NCBI GenBank assembly: GCA_017483735.1
Contig: JAFUVF010000058.1
Coordinates: 62,001 to 126,000, forward strand
Source of the DNA: Lachnospiraceae bacterium
GTDB taxonomy: Bacteria; Bacillota; Clostridia; Lachnospirales; Lachnospiraceae
Direction of reading: 5' to 3'
DNA length: 64,000 nt
Positions 33,166 to 41,971 of the stretch are shown in pieces; position 1 is the first letter of the stretch; each line of letters begins with the position of its first letter. The notes under the pieces were generated by a model that saw only the letters and a program-made list of their open reading frames with translations, made no database searches and was not told the origin of the DNA. A program made the position numbers and the translations under genes.

Positions 33166-33861
33166 ATGAAAATAGAAAGAGTTGACGAAAAGACAATTAA
33201 ATGCTTCCTCACAAACGAAGAGCTTGAGGAATATCATATTGATTACAAGGATTTTCTCCTGCGCTCCGACAGGGCTAAGGAGATGGTACGTGAGATTGTG
33301 GAGATGGCTATGCAGGAGGTCAATTTCCAGCCTCCCCAGTATGCCTTTGATCTGCAGATTATGATGATGCCGGAGCAGGGGCTTTTGCTTACCTTCTCGG
33401 AGAAGGATCCCTTTGAGGGGAAGGATCTTATGCAGCTTATGGAATATTTGAAGTGTATGAGAGACCTTCTGAATGTGGCGAGGGAAAAGATAGGGCTTCC
33501 TCCCATAGGAACCGAGCAGGGCGCACAGGCTGATCAGGCGGCGCAGATTGCACAGAATAAGACAAGGAAGGGACCGGAGTTTGCAATCTATGAGTTTGAC
33601 AGCATTCAGGGCATAATGGAGTATGCGTCGGCAGTGCCTAAGACCCTGCGTGTGGACAGCGCATTATACAAATTCAATGAGAGCTATTTTCTCATTATGA
33701 GTAAGGGATCTGCATCGGATGACAGATATATAAAGGCATGTGTGCAGGTATTGGAGTTTGGCTCAATGTATTCCTCTGACACAGAGACTTTGGACTATCT
33801 CAGGGAACACGGGGAATGTCTGATTGCGGAGAAGGCGCTCAAAAAACTCCGTATTGATTGA
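33166..33861 (+). CDS. mecA: MecA-family adaptor protein for ClpC
   Basis: MecA binds substrates such as ComK and activates the ClpC-ClpP protease. The 231 residues show the family N-terminus (MKIERVDEKTIKCFLTNEELEEY), the DFLLRSDRAKEMVREIVEMA helix and a C-terminal ClpC-binding domain (FEIYEF-type: EFAIYEFDSIQGIMEYA; SALYKFNESYFLIM). A Gln/Ala-rich linker (GAQADQAAQIAQNK) joins the two. GGAG is placed before the ATG at 33166. The stop codon overlaps the -35 box of the proS promoter. A strong terminator follows. Confidence 0.88.
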   Translation: MKIERVDEKTIKCFLTNEELEEYHIDYKDFLLRSDRAKEMVREIVEMAMQEVNFQPPQYAFDLQIMMMPEQGLLLTFSEKDPFEGKDLMQLMEYLKCMRDLLNVAREKIGLPPIGTEQGAQADQAAQIAQNKTRKGPEFAIYEFDSIQGIMEYASAVPKTLRVDSALYKFNESYFLIMSKGSASDDRYIKACVQVLEFGSMYSSDTETLDYLREHGECLIAEKALKKLRID

Positions 33862-33886
33862 CAAACAGATTAAATACACATAAAAT
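33858..33886 (+). promoter_or_regulatory. Near-consensus proS promoter overlapping the mecA stop
   Basis: TTGACA (33858-33863), exactly 17 bases, TAAAAT (33881-33886). The -35 is a perfect consensus and includes the TGA stop of mecA. The expected start point (about 33893) lies inside the 5' arm of the terminator stem at 33888-33922. Confidence 0.75.
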
Positions 33887-33887
33887 A

Positions 33888-33922
33888 AGTAATCAGATGC
33901 GGAAGCGTCTGATTACTTTTTT
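33888..33922 (+). terminator. Intrinsic terminator of mecA, 14 bases before proS
   Basis: A 13-bp stem (AGTAATCAGATGC / GCGTCTGATTACT, one G-T pair) with a GGAA tetraloop and a T-run to 33922. Transcripts begun at the embedded promoter would lack about the first five bases of the stem and could not form the base of the hairpin next to the T-run. Confidence 0.88.
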
Positions 33923-33936
33923 GATTGGAGAAGAAG

Positions 33937-35373
33937 ATGGCAGACAAAAAATTGGTAGAAGCAGTCACATCCATGGAGGAGGATTTCGCCCAGTGGTACA
34001 CGGATGTGGTATTGAAGGCAGAGCTTGTGGATTATACCTCCGTGAAGGGATGTCTGGTGATAAAGCCCGCAGGCTATGCTATATGGGAGCTTATTCAGGA
34101 GGAGCTCAACAGAAGGTTCAAGGAGACAGGGGTGGAGAATGTATATCTCCCGATGTTTATACCGGAGTCTCTTTTGCAGAAGGAAAAGGATCATGTTGAG
34201 GGCTTTGCGCCGGAGGCGGCATGGGTTACAATAGGCGGAAGCAACGAGCTTACGGAGAGACTGTGCGTGCGTCCCACATCGGAAACCTTATTCTGCGATT
34301 TCTACAAAAACGAGGTACATTCCTACAGGGATTTACCCAAGGTATATAACCAATGGTGCTCGGTGGTGCGCTGGGAGAAGGAGACCAGACCATTCCTCCG
34401 CTCCAGAGAGTTTCTCTGGCAGGAGGGACATACCGCCCACGCTACGGCGGAGGATGCCAAAAACCGCACCATACAGATGTTGAATGTGTATGCAAAATTT
34501 ATGGAGGAGGTTCTTGCAATCCCTGTTATAAAGGGACAAAAGACCGAAAAGGAGAAGTTCGCCGGCGCAGAGGCTACATATACTGTTGAGGCCTTGATGC
34601 ATGATGGGAAGGCGCTTCAATCGGGAACAAGCCATAATTTCGGCGACGGCTTCGCAAAAGCCTTCGGCATACAGTTTGCCGACAAGGACAATACCCTTAA
34701 ATATGTGCATCAGACCTCATGGGGCGTCAGCACAAGAATGATTGGCGGAATAATCATGGTACACGGCGACAATGACGGGCTGGTGCTGCCTCCGAGAGTA
34801 TCTCCGGTGCAGGTATGTGTGATTCCCATTCAGCAGAAAAAGGAGGGTGTGCTTGACAAGGCTTATGAATTGAGAGACAGGCTTAAAAAAGCCGGAATAC
34901 GTGTAAAGACTGACGACACGGACAAGTCCCCCGGCTTTAAATTCGCAGAGGCGGAGATGAGGGGCTACCCCATAAGGGTTGAGATTGGTCCCAGAGATAT
35001 AGAGGAAGGAAAGTGCGTCCTCGTCCGCAGGGATACCAGAGAAAAGCTGGAGGCTTCTCTGGATAAGCTCGAAGATGAGGTGGGAACATTACTCGAAACA
35101 ATCCAGAAGGATATGTTGGAGAGAGCACGCAGGCACAGGGACGAGCATACATATATCGCTAAAACAAAAGAAGAATTTGTGAAGCTTTTTAGCGAGAAGC
35201 AGGGCTTTGTAAAGGCTATGTGGTGCGGCGAGCAAAGCTGCGAGGATGAGATAAAGGAGAAGCTATCCGTTACATCGAGATGTATGCCCTTCGAGCAGGA
35301 GAAGCTTTCCGACGTATGCGTATGCTGCGGGAAGCCTGCGAAGAAGATGGTGTATTGGGGGAAAGCGTACTAG
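33937..35373 (+). CDS. proS: Prolyl-tRNA synthetase, archaeal/eukaryal type
   Basis: Charges tRNA-Pro. Class II motifs: motif 2 in [26 protein letters not shown] and motif 3 in [25 protein letters not shown], each spread over two conserved segments. At 478 residues it lacks the YbaK-type editing insertion and carries a C-terminal zinc-type domain ([23 protein letters not shown], ending in Tyr). This is the form shared with archaea and eukaryotes and used by many Clostridia and Bacteroidetes. GGAG precedes the ATG at 33937. Regulation: own promoter embedded in the mecA terminator; the leader is too short for a T-box. tRNA-Pro(CGG) lies 3.3 kb away. Confidence 0.95.
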   Translation: MADKKLVEAVTSMEEDFAQWYTDVVLKAELVDYTSVKGCLVIKPAGYAIWELIQEELNRRFKETGVENVYLPMFIPESLLQKEKDHVEGFAPEAAWVTIGGSNELTERLCVRPTSETLFCDFYKNEVHSYRDLPKVYNQWCSVVRWEKETRPFLRSREFLWQEGHTAHATAEDAKNRTIQMLNVYAKFMEEVLAIPVIKGQKTEKEKFAGAEATYTVEALMHDGKALQSGTSHNFGDGFAKAFGIQFADKDNTLKYVHQTSWGVSTRMIGGIIMVHGDNDGLVLPPRVSPVQVCVIPIQQKKEGVLDKAYELRDRLKKAGIRVKTDDTDKSPGFKFAEAEMRGYPIRVEIGPRDIEEGKCVLVRRDTREKLEASLDKLEDEVGTLLETIQKDMLERARRHRDEHTYIAKTKEEFVKLFSEKQGFVKAMWCGEQSCEDEIKEKLSVTSRCMPFEQEKLSDVCVCCGKPAKKMVYWGKAY

Positions 35374-35397
35374 AGTAATTGAATGAGAGGGTTTTAT

Positions 35398-36231
35398 ATG
35401 AATTATAAAGAGATAGGGATTCAGGTAGAAGGCTCACAGCCCACTTCAAAATTATGTGTCTACATACAGGATACCACAGCCGGCTTCTATATTAAGAAGA
35501 GACCGCTGGTGCTTATATGCCCCGGAGGCGGCTACAATCACGTATCTGAAAGAGAGGGAGAGCCGGTGGCGCTTACCTTCCTCGCTATGGGATATCATGC
35601 AGCTGTGCTTAAATATTCCTGCGCACCTTCACAGTATCCGACACAGCTTTTGGAGCTTGCAAAGGCAATGTGTTATCTAAAGGATAGCGCAGAGGAATTT
35701 AAGATAGACAGGGAGAAAATATTTGTCTGCGGCTTCTCTGCGGGAGGGCATCTTGCCGCATCCCTGGGCTGCTTTTGGGATGATGAGATTTTCTCAAAGG
35801 AGCTTAATATAAGCGAGGCGGACAGGGAGAAAAAGCTAAAGCCCTTCGGAATGATACTGGGGTATCCCGTCATAACAAGCGGGGAATCCGCGCATAGGGA
35901 TTCCTTTAGGAAGCTTCTCGGAGACAGGCAGGAGGATAGTGAGCTGCTTAACAAGGTTTCCCTCGAAAATCAGGTAAGCGATAAGACGCCTCAGACCTTT
36001 ATCTGGGGAACATATACGGACGCTTCCGTGCCTATGGAAAACTCTCTGCTTTTCCTGTCCGCATTGAGAAAAGCCGGAGTGAGCGCAGAATATCATCTCT
36101 TCCGTGCGGGACAGCATGGGCTTTCTCTGGGAACTACGCTTACCCAGTCGGCAGAGGATAAGCATATACAGCCGGAGGTAAATTTGTGGGTGGATGCCTG
36201 CAGGTCATGGCTTAAATCGGTATGTGAATAA
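35398..36231 (+). CDS. Alpha/beta hydrolase, acetyl-esterase/xylan-esterase type
   Basis: A cytoplasmic esterase of about 277 residues without a signal peptide. The oxyanion motif CPGGGY near residue 40, the nucleophile elbow GFSAGGH (Ser near 113), Asp in TYTDASVPMENS and the catalytic His in AGQHGLSLG make a complete triad. Such enzymes remove acetyl groups from imported xylo- or manno-oligosaccharides, fitting a fibre-degrading lifestyle; the substrate is inferred. GAGAGG sits before the ATG at 35398. It lies 24 bases after proS and is probably co-transcribed; a terminator follows. Confidence 0.87.
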   Translation: MNYKEIGIQVEGSQPTSKLCVYIQDTTAGFYIKKRPLVLICPGGGYNHVSEREGEPVALTFLAMGYHAAVLKYSCAPSQYPTQLLELAKAMCYLKDSAEEFKIDREKIFVCGFSAGGHLAASLGCFWDDEIFSKELNISEADREKKLKPFGMILGYPVITSGESAHRDSFRKLLGDRQEDSELLNKVSLENQVSDKTPQTFIWGTYTDASVPMENSLLFLSALRKAGVSAEYHLFRAGQHGLSLGTTLTQSAEDKHIQPEVNLWVDACRSWLKSVCE

Positions 36232-36256
36232 AAGCACAAATTGTATATAAAAAAAC

Positions 36257-36291
36257 GGGATACCCAACATATAGTTGGTATCCCTTATTTT
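36257..36291 (+). terminator. Intrinsic terminator after the esterase gene
   Basis: GGGATACC-AAC pairs with GTT-GGTATCCC around ATATA, with one bulged C, followed by TTATTTTAT. Confidence 0.7.
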
Positions 36292-36421
36292 ATGCACTTT
36301 TTAGAAAAAATTTCTTGAAATTTATATATAAATATGTAAGACTAGAAAGGTGTTTGCATATTATGTAAATCGTGAACAACTTTAAATAGGGGCTTTAATC
36401 AGGCAAAATAAGGAACAAATT

Positions 36422-37849
36422 ATGAAAAAGACTACAAAGAAAAAGCTAAGCGGGATGATTGCGGCAATAGTGGCGGTATCGGTACTTTCAGCCTGCGGGA
36501 AAGCGGCAGAATCGGAGGATGCTTCACAGGATATTCTTGTGGATGTGCAGACAGCGGAGCTTGGAGACCTTACATTGTCAAACAGCTTCGTCGGCACGAT
36601 ATCGGCACAGGAATCCGTATATGTGATACCTCGGGCACAGGGCACGGTAACGGATGTGTACTACAATGTGGGGGACAGAGTAAATGCTGGCGATGTGCTC
36701 TTCAAGATAGATGACGAGTATGCGAGACTTACTCTGGAGCAGGCAGAGTTGTCTGCAGCCAGTGTCAGTCAGCAGGCAAATATGACAATGGGAAGCCAGC
36801 AGGATTCAACGGATTTGCAGCTTGAAGCGTCTAAGGTTCAGGCTCAGTCATCCTACGAGCAGGCGCAGATAGGATATTATTTGGCAAATAAGAATTATGA
36901 TACAGATGACCTTGATGACAAAATTGACGGGTTGAAAAAGCAAAAGGAAGCGCTGGAAAACCAAATTAAAGCCCTTTCCGCAGCGGCAGGCACCGTTAGC
37001 GGAAATGACCCACAGGTAGCTACAGATATTGTAAATCTTAAGGCTAATTTAAGTAAGATAGAGACAACAATATCTTCATTGAAGCAATCGAGGGAAACTC
37101 TTGAATCCGCTTATCTTCAGGCACGTTCAGGCTATAAGGCTGCGGAAGCTGGAAAGGATATCACAAACAAGACAGCGAACCTCACACAGGGAGCTATCCG
37201 GGAGGATACGCAGAAATCCTTAAACATAGGCGTAGCCCAGGCACAGAACGGCGTAAAGCAGGCGCAGTACAATCTTAACAATTATACCGTCGAGTCGCCC
37301 ATTTCCGGCACCATCATTGCAAAGACCGTGGAGGTAAACGGAATGGCGACAAGCTCATCTCCGGCGTTTACCATTGCGAATGAGGATACTATGACAGTTA
37401 CCTTCTCCGTGGGCGAAAGCGTGATGAATACCTTAAGCGTGGGCGATACAATAGAGGTTGAGAGAAACGGAGCAATTTATACCGGACACATCACGGAGAT
37501 TGGAGTCGCAGTAAATCAGCAGACAGGACTTTTCCAGATAAAGGCGAATGTGGAGGCAAACGGAAACGAGCTTCCGGCAGGCGTATCCGTCAAGCTGTCC
37601 GCCGATACCTATAAGCAGAATAACAGTATAATCATACCCTATGATTCGGTGTACTACGACAATGACGGCGCTTATGTCTATCTTGCGGTAAACGGAGCGG
37701 CAAAAAAGACTTATGTCACAACGGGTATTTTTGATGATACTAATATCTCCGTTACAGGAGGAATAGATGTAGGGGATGTTGTGATCACAAGCTGGTCCCC
37801 GAGGCTTCTTGACGGTGTGGGAGTCAGAGCCGCAAAAGGCGGAGAGTAA
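36422..37849 (+). CDS. RND efflux membrane-fusion lipoprotein (HlyD/AcrA family)
   Basis: The periplasmic-type adaptor of an RND pump, anchored by lipid in this Gram-positive. The signal peptide ends in VSVLSAC. After it come a beta-barrel/lipoyl half (VYVIPRAQGTVTDVYYNVGDRV, NAGDVLFKIDDEYARLTLE), a long coiled-coil hairpin (residues about 110-270, with QALENQIKALSAA-type heptads), then the second lipoyl half (NYTVESPISGTIIAKTVEVNG) and the barrel (VGDVVITSW). 475 residues is somewhat longer than average because of the hairpin. It is followed 12 bases later by the RND permease. Without an outer membrane the pair probably moves lipids, fatty acids or drugs across the membrane and wall. Confidence 0.92.
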   Translation: MKKTTKKKLSGMIAAIVAVSVLSACGKAAESEDASQDILVDVQTAELGDLTLSNSFVGTISAQESVYVIPRAQGTVTDVYYNVGDRVNAGDVLFKIDDEYARLTLEQAELSAASVSQQANMTMGSQQDSTDLQLEASKVQAQSSYEQAQIGYYLANKNYDTDDLDDKIDGLKKQKEALENQIKALSAAAGTVSGNDPQVATDIVNLKANLSKIETTISSLKQSRETLESAYLQARSGYKAAEAGKDITNKTANLTQGAIREDTQKSLNIGVAQAQNGVKQAQYNLNNYTVESPISGTIIAKTVEVNGMATSSSPAFTIANEDTMTVTFSVGESVMNTLSVGDTIEVERNGAIYTGHITEIGVAVNQQTGLFQIKANVEANGNELPAGVSVKLSADTYKQNNSIIIPYDSVYYDNDGAYVYLAVNGAAKKTYVTTGIFDDTNISVTGGIDVGDVVITSWSPRLLDGVGVRAAKGGE

Positions 37850-37861
37850 GGGGGCAGAAGG

Positions 37862-40800
37862 ATGAATCTTACTAAGCTTGCCCTGAAACGTCCCATATCA
37901 TGTTTTCTTGTAATACTGGCTTTGGTGGTGTTCGGTCTTTCATCCCTTCTGGGATTTAAGCTGGAGCTTACACCGGAGCTCGAAATTCCTATGCTCATAA
38001 CTCTTGTCACATATCCAGGGGCGGATCCTGAGAGTGTGGAGAAGCTGGTTGCATCAAAGGTGGAGGATGCGGGAGCTTCGCTCTCCGGTGTGGATTCCAT
38101 CACCACTATGTCCTCGGAGAACTATTGCATCGTACTTTTCCAATATGATTACGGCGTTAATATCACAGAGTGCCATGATGCTTTGAGAGCCGCTCTCGAA
38201 ACGGCAAAGCTGCAGTTCCCTGATGATGTCGGCGATCCTACGATAATTGAGCTCAACCTTAACTCCGTTCCCGTACTATATATTTCTGCGATAGAGCAGG
38301 GAGATATCGACCTCTTGAAGGTCGTAAACGAATCCGTAGTGCCTGAGCTTGAATCCGTATCGGGCGTGGCGGAGGTTGCGGTATCGGGCGGAGCAGAGGA
38401 ATATATAAAGATAGAGCTCGACGATACGCTTCTAAAGCAATACGGGCTTACCATGAGTTCCGTTGCCCAGTTCCTCGGACAGGTGGATTTTTCATATCCT
38501 GCGGGGAGCGTGAAGCAGGGCAATCAGGATGTCAGCGTAGCGACGACAATGGAATACAATACGGTACAGCTTTTAAAGCAGGTGCCTCTGATGACAGGTG
38601 CAGGTCAGGTCATAACCCTGCAGGATGTGGCAAATGTCACAACCTCCACAAAGAAAGCGCAGGGCTATTCCAGATATAACGGTCAGGACAATGTATCCAT
38701 ATCGGTACAGAACAAATCAAGCTTCGGTACGGTCAATGTGTGCCGTGCGGTGCTTAAGCGTCTGGATAAGATTGCGGAGGAAAATCCGGCGATTTCCTTT
38801 GATGTCACATACAATGCAAGCGATTCTATAATAAGCTCCTTAACAAGTGTCGGCGAAACTCTGGCGCTGGGTGTTATTTTTACGATGCTTGTGCTATTTA
38901 TATTCTTCGGGGACATCAAGGCAAGTCTCATTGTAGGTATGTCAATGCCCATATCCCTGTTTGTGACGCTGATTCTTATGAACGCAATGGGCTTTTCCCT
39001 GAATGTGGTCACAATGGGCTCTCTCGTCATAGCGATAGGTATGATGGTGGACTCTTCAATTGTGGTAATAGAGAGCTGTTTCAGACGGCAGGAGAAGATT
39101 ACGGATTTCAAACAGGCGGCGTTAGAGGGTACGAAGGAGGTCACGGCATCCATAGTGGCATCCACGATTACCACAATTGTCGTATATCTGCCCCTTGCTA
39201 CAATGGAGGGAATATCCGGACAGATGTTTAAGCCCTTGGGCTATACCATAGTGTTTGCAATGCTTGCATCACTTGTTGCCGCAATAATGCTTGTTCCCTT
39301 ATTCTACTTTGTATTTAAGCCAATGCCCAAGGAAAATCTTCCTGTGGATAAGCTTTTGAACAGGATATATAGCTGGTACAGACCGGCTATCCGGAAGATT
39401 TTGAACAGAAGAAAGACGGCGGTTATCGTATCATTACTTCTGGTGGCACTCGCAATAGGGCTTGCAACTACACTTAACACGGAGCTTTTCCCCGCAACGG
39501 ACGAGGGCGTTGTGGATGTGTCAATAAATTTCAGATCCGGAACGACGCTTGATTCGGCAGATGCGGCAATCAGGGAGTGGGAGGCAATCGCAGCGGCGGA
39601 TGAGAATGTGGAGAGGTACACCGTTACTGTGGGTTCGTCCTCTTCAATGTTAAGCATGGGCGGAAGCAGCGGCGCAGCTTCCCTTTCCGCTACGCTTAAA
39701 AAGGGCAGAAAGCTTTCCACCGATCAGGTGATAGACAAATGGAATGCCATTGCTGCAGAGATGACCAATATGGATATTACCATATCGTCGGGCGGAAACG
39801 GAATGAGCAGTTATTCCACATCGGGAAGCTATGAAGTGGATATAAAGGGATCAAACCTTGACGAGCTTAAGCTTGTGGCGAGGGATATGCAGAGTGAGAT
39901 GGCTGCCATAGACGGCGTGGTCAAGGTGGACAGCTCCGTGGCAAACGCCAGCACCATAGCCAAGATAAAGGTGGATCCTCTTAAGGCTATGCAGGTAGGT
40001 ATGACGCCCATTCAGGTAGGTGTTACGATAAACAATGTATTAAGCGGCGTGAGTCCTGTCAAGATCACAAATTCAGGCACAGAGTATGAGGTAAGGCTTG
40101 AATATCCCAAGGGGAAGTATGACGACCTTAATAAGCTTATGGATCTCGACATAGCGACAAGCTTCGGAACCACGGTGCCTTTGCGGGATATTGCGGATAT
40201 TGTATATGAGGACAATATGCCGACCATTACCAAGGTGGACGGGGATTACAATGTGAGTCTGACCGCATCCTTGAATTCCGAAACCCTGTATGAAACTCAG
40301 GCATTGATAAAGGCGTATGCGGATTCCTACGCATATCCTGAGAATGTGCATCAGGCGGACAGCAACCTTACCGATTCGATGAACGAGGAGTTCTCGGCTC
40401 TTATTAAGGCAATCCTTATTGCGGTATTCCTTGTATTCCTTGTGATGGCGATGCAGTTTGAGTCCCCGAGATTTTCATTTATGGTAATGCTGTGTATACC
40501 CTTTGCGATTATAGGTTCGTTCTTATTCCTGTTTGTCACGCAGTCAACCATCAGTATGATATCCCTTATGGGCTTTTTGATGCTGATGGGAATTGTCGTA
40601 AACAACGGAATATTGTTTGTGGATTCCACAAATATGTTTAAGCGCGAGATGCCGGTGGAGGAGGCGCTTGTGGAGACAGGCGTTGTGAGACTCCGCCCCA
40701 TACTTATGACGACTTTAACCACCATTCTTTCCATGGTACCCATGGGAATGGGCTGGGGAAGCGGAGAAAATTCCAAAATGCTGCAGGGTATGGCACTTGT

Positions 40801-41014
40801 AATAATCGGTGGTCTGATTGCATCTACCGCACTTACCTTGCTGCTCCTGCCCACCTTCTATATGATAATAGACAAGGAAGAGAGAAAAAAGAGAAAAGAA
40901 GCAAAAAGGAAGGTCAAACAGAAAGCCGGACAGGAAGATCCCTTTGACAGGGCGGGGGATATTGATGCCGATGCGCTCTCTGATGATGAGGCTAAAGAAA
41001 GCAATAACGAATGA
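37862..41014 (+). CDS. RND-family efflux permease (AcrB/MMPL type)
   Basis: The proton-driven transporter of the pump, 1050 residues, in the usual two repeats of one helix, a large extracytoplasmic domain and five more helices. Conserved parts: LALKRPISCFLVILALVVFG at the start, TYPGADPESVEKLVASKVE, helix 4 with GMMVDSSIVVIE (the Asp of the proton relay; AcrB has two), and the second-half TLTTILSMVPMGMG segment. The cytoplasmic tail is highly charged (KEERKKRKEAKRKVKQK). The stop overlaps the start of the exonuclease gene (ATGA). With the preceding fusion protein it makes a two-gene pump; no regulator is adjacent. Confidence 0.93.
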   Translation: MNLTKLALKRPISCFLVILALVVFGLSSLLGFKLELTPELEIPMLITLVTYPGADPESVEKLVASKVEDAGASLSGVDSITTMSSENYCIVLFQYDYGVNITECHDALRAALETAKLQFPDDVGDPTIIELNLNSVPVLYISAIEQGDIDLLKVVNESVVPELESVSGVAEVAVSGGAEEYIKIELDDTLLKQYGLTMSSVAQFLGQVDFSYPAGSVKQGNQDVSVATTMEYNTVQLLKQVPLMTGAGQVITLQDVANVTTSTKKAQGYSRYNGQDNVSISVQNKSSFGTVNVCRAVLKRLDKIAEENPAISFDVTYNASDSIISSLTSVGETLALGVIFTMLVLFIFFGDIKASLIVGMSMPISLFVTLILMNAMGFSLNVVTMGSLVIAIGMMVDSSIVVIESCFRRQEKITDFKQAALEGTKEVTASIVASTITTIVVYLPLATMEGISGQMFKPLGYTIVFAMLASLVAAIMLVPLFYFVFKPMPKENLPVDKLLNRIYSWYRPAIRKILNRRKTAVIVSLLLVALAIGLATTLNTELFPATDEGVVDVSINFRSGTTLDSADAAIREWEAIAAADENVERYTVTVGSSSSMLSMGGSSGAASLSATLKKGRKLSTDQVIDKWNAIAAEMTNMDITISSGGNGMSSYSTSGSYEVDIKGSNLDELKLVARDMQSEMAAIDGVVKVDSSVANASTIAKIKVDPLKAMQVGMTPIQVGVTINNVLSGVSPVKITNSGTEYEVRLEYPKGKYDDLNKLMDLDIATSFGTTVPLRDIADIVYEDNMPTITKVDGDYNVSLTASLNSETLYETQALIKAYADSYAYPENVHQADSNLTDSMNEEFSALIKAILIAVFLVFLVMAMQFESPRFSFMVMLCIPFAIIGSFLFLFVTQSTISMISLMGFLMLMGIVVNNGILFVDSTNMFKREMPVEEALVETGVVRLRPILMTTLTTILSMVPMGMGWGSGENSKMLQGMALVIIGGLIASTALTLLLLPTFYMIIDKEERKKRKEAKRKVKQKAGQEDPFDRAGDIDADALSDDEAKESNNE

Positions 41015-41970
41015 ATTATATCGTAATAGACCTTGAGTGGAATCAGGCAAACGGCACCACGGAGCCGGTGCCTGAGCTTCCCTTTGAAATAATTGAAATA
41101 GGCGCCGTGAAGGTGGATGAGGCGGGAAGGTTCGTCGGAGAGTTCAACGAGCTTATCCGCCCCTGTGTTTATACAACGCTCAATTATGTGACCTCCAAGC
41201 TGATACATTTAAGAACCCATGAGCTTGAACGGGGAAAGCCTTTTAAAGAGGTGTATGATAAGCTTATCGAATGGATAGGGGAGGAGGAATACATATTCTG
41301 CACATGGGGAACTCTGGATATTCTGGAGCTTCAAAGGAATATAGATTATCATGGGCTCAAGTCCCTTTCGGAGGAGCCCATTCCATATCTTGATGCACAG
41401 AAGCTCTATGCGCTTATCTTCGATGAGGGAGATCATGAGAGAAAGAGTCTGGAGCATGCGGTGGATGAGCTGTATATAGAGAAGGATATCCCATTTCACA
41501 GGGCATTTTCGGATGCATATTATACGGCAAAGGTCCTGAACCGGCTTAAGAGCAAGGACAGCTCGAAGCTTTCCTATATATCATATGATGTGTATATGGC
41601 ACCAAAGAGCAGAAGCAGTGAGATAAAAATTGTCTTTGACAACTATGCAAAATATATCTCACGAACCTTTGACAACAAGGTGCTTTTGTTTGCGGACAGG
41701 GAGGTTTCGTCCACAAAATGCTACAAGTGCAGAAGAAATCTCAAAAAAAAGATAAAGTGGTTTACCATGAACAGCAGGCACTATTATGCGCTGGCATACT
41801 GTGAGGAGCACGGATACCTAAAGGGAAAGATTCGATTAAAACGGGATAAGGAGGGCAGACTCTTTGTCGTGAAGACCACAAAGCTCATTTCCGAGGCGGA
41901 TGCGGAGAAGCTCAAATACAAATATGCACATATGGGGAAAAGATTGAAAAAGGAAAACAGAGAAATATAG
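41011..41970 (+). CDS. DnaQ-like 3'-5' exonuclease (KapD/ExoRNase type)
   Basis: A DEDDh exonuclease domain in residues 1-180: FVIDLEWN-type Exo I (YIVIDLEWNQ), Exo II with the Asp in TWGTLDILEL and Exo III with HRAFSDAYYTAKVL. A second part of about 130 residues carries a Cys pair (KCYKCRRNLKKK) and a His/Cys pair (YCEEHGYLKGK), a likely zinc ribbon. It overlaps the RND permease gene by ATGA and so is translationally coupled to it. A role in RNA or DNA turnover is expected; why it is tied to a pump is not evident. Confidence 0.82.
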   Translation: MNYIVIDLEWNQANGTTEPVPELPFEIIEIGAVKVDEAGRFVGEFNELIRPCVYTTLNYVTSKLIHLRTHELERGKPFKEVYDKLIEWIGEEEYIFCTWGTLDILELQRNIDYHGLKSLSEEPIPYLDAQKLYALIFDEGDHERKSLEHAVDELYIEKDIPFHRAFSDAYYTAKVLNRLKSKDSSKLSYISYDVYMAPKSRSSEIKIVFDNYAKYISRTFDNKVLLFADREVSSTKCYKCRRNLKKKIKWFTMNSRHYYALAYCEEHGYLKGKIRLKRDKEGRLFVVKTTKLISEADAEKLKYKYAHMGKRLKKENREI

Positions 41971-41971
41971 C

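Noticed and set aside
33862..33936. T-box riboswitch before proS
   Set aside because: Only 75 bases separate mecA and proS, with no T-box sequence (TGGNACCGCG-like) and no stem I; a terminator and a promoter account for the region.
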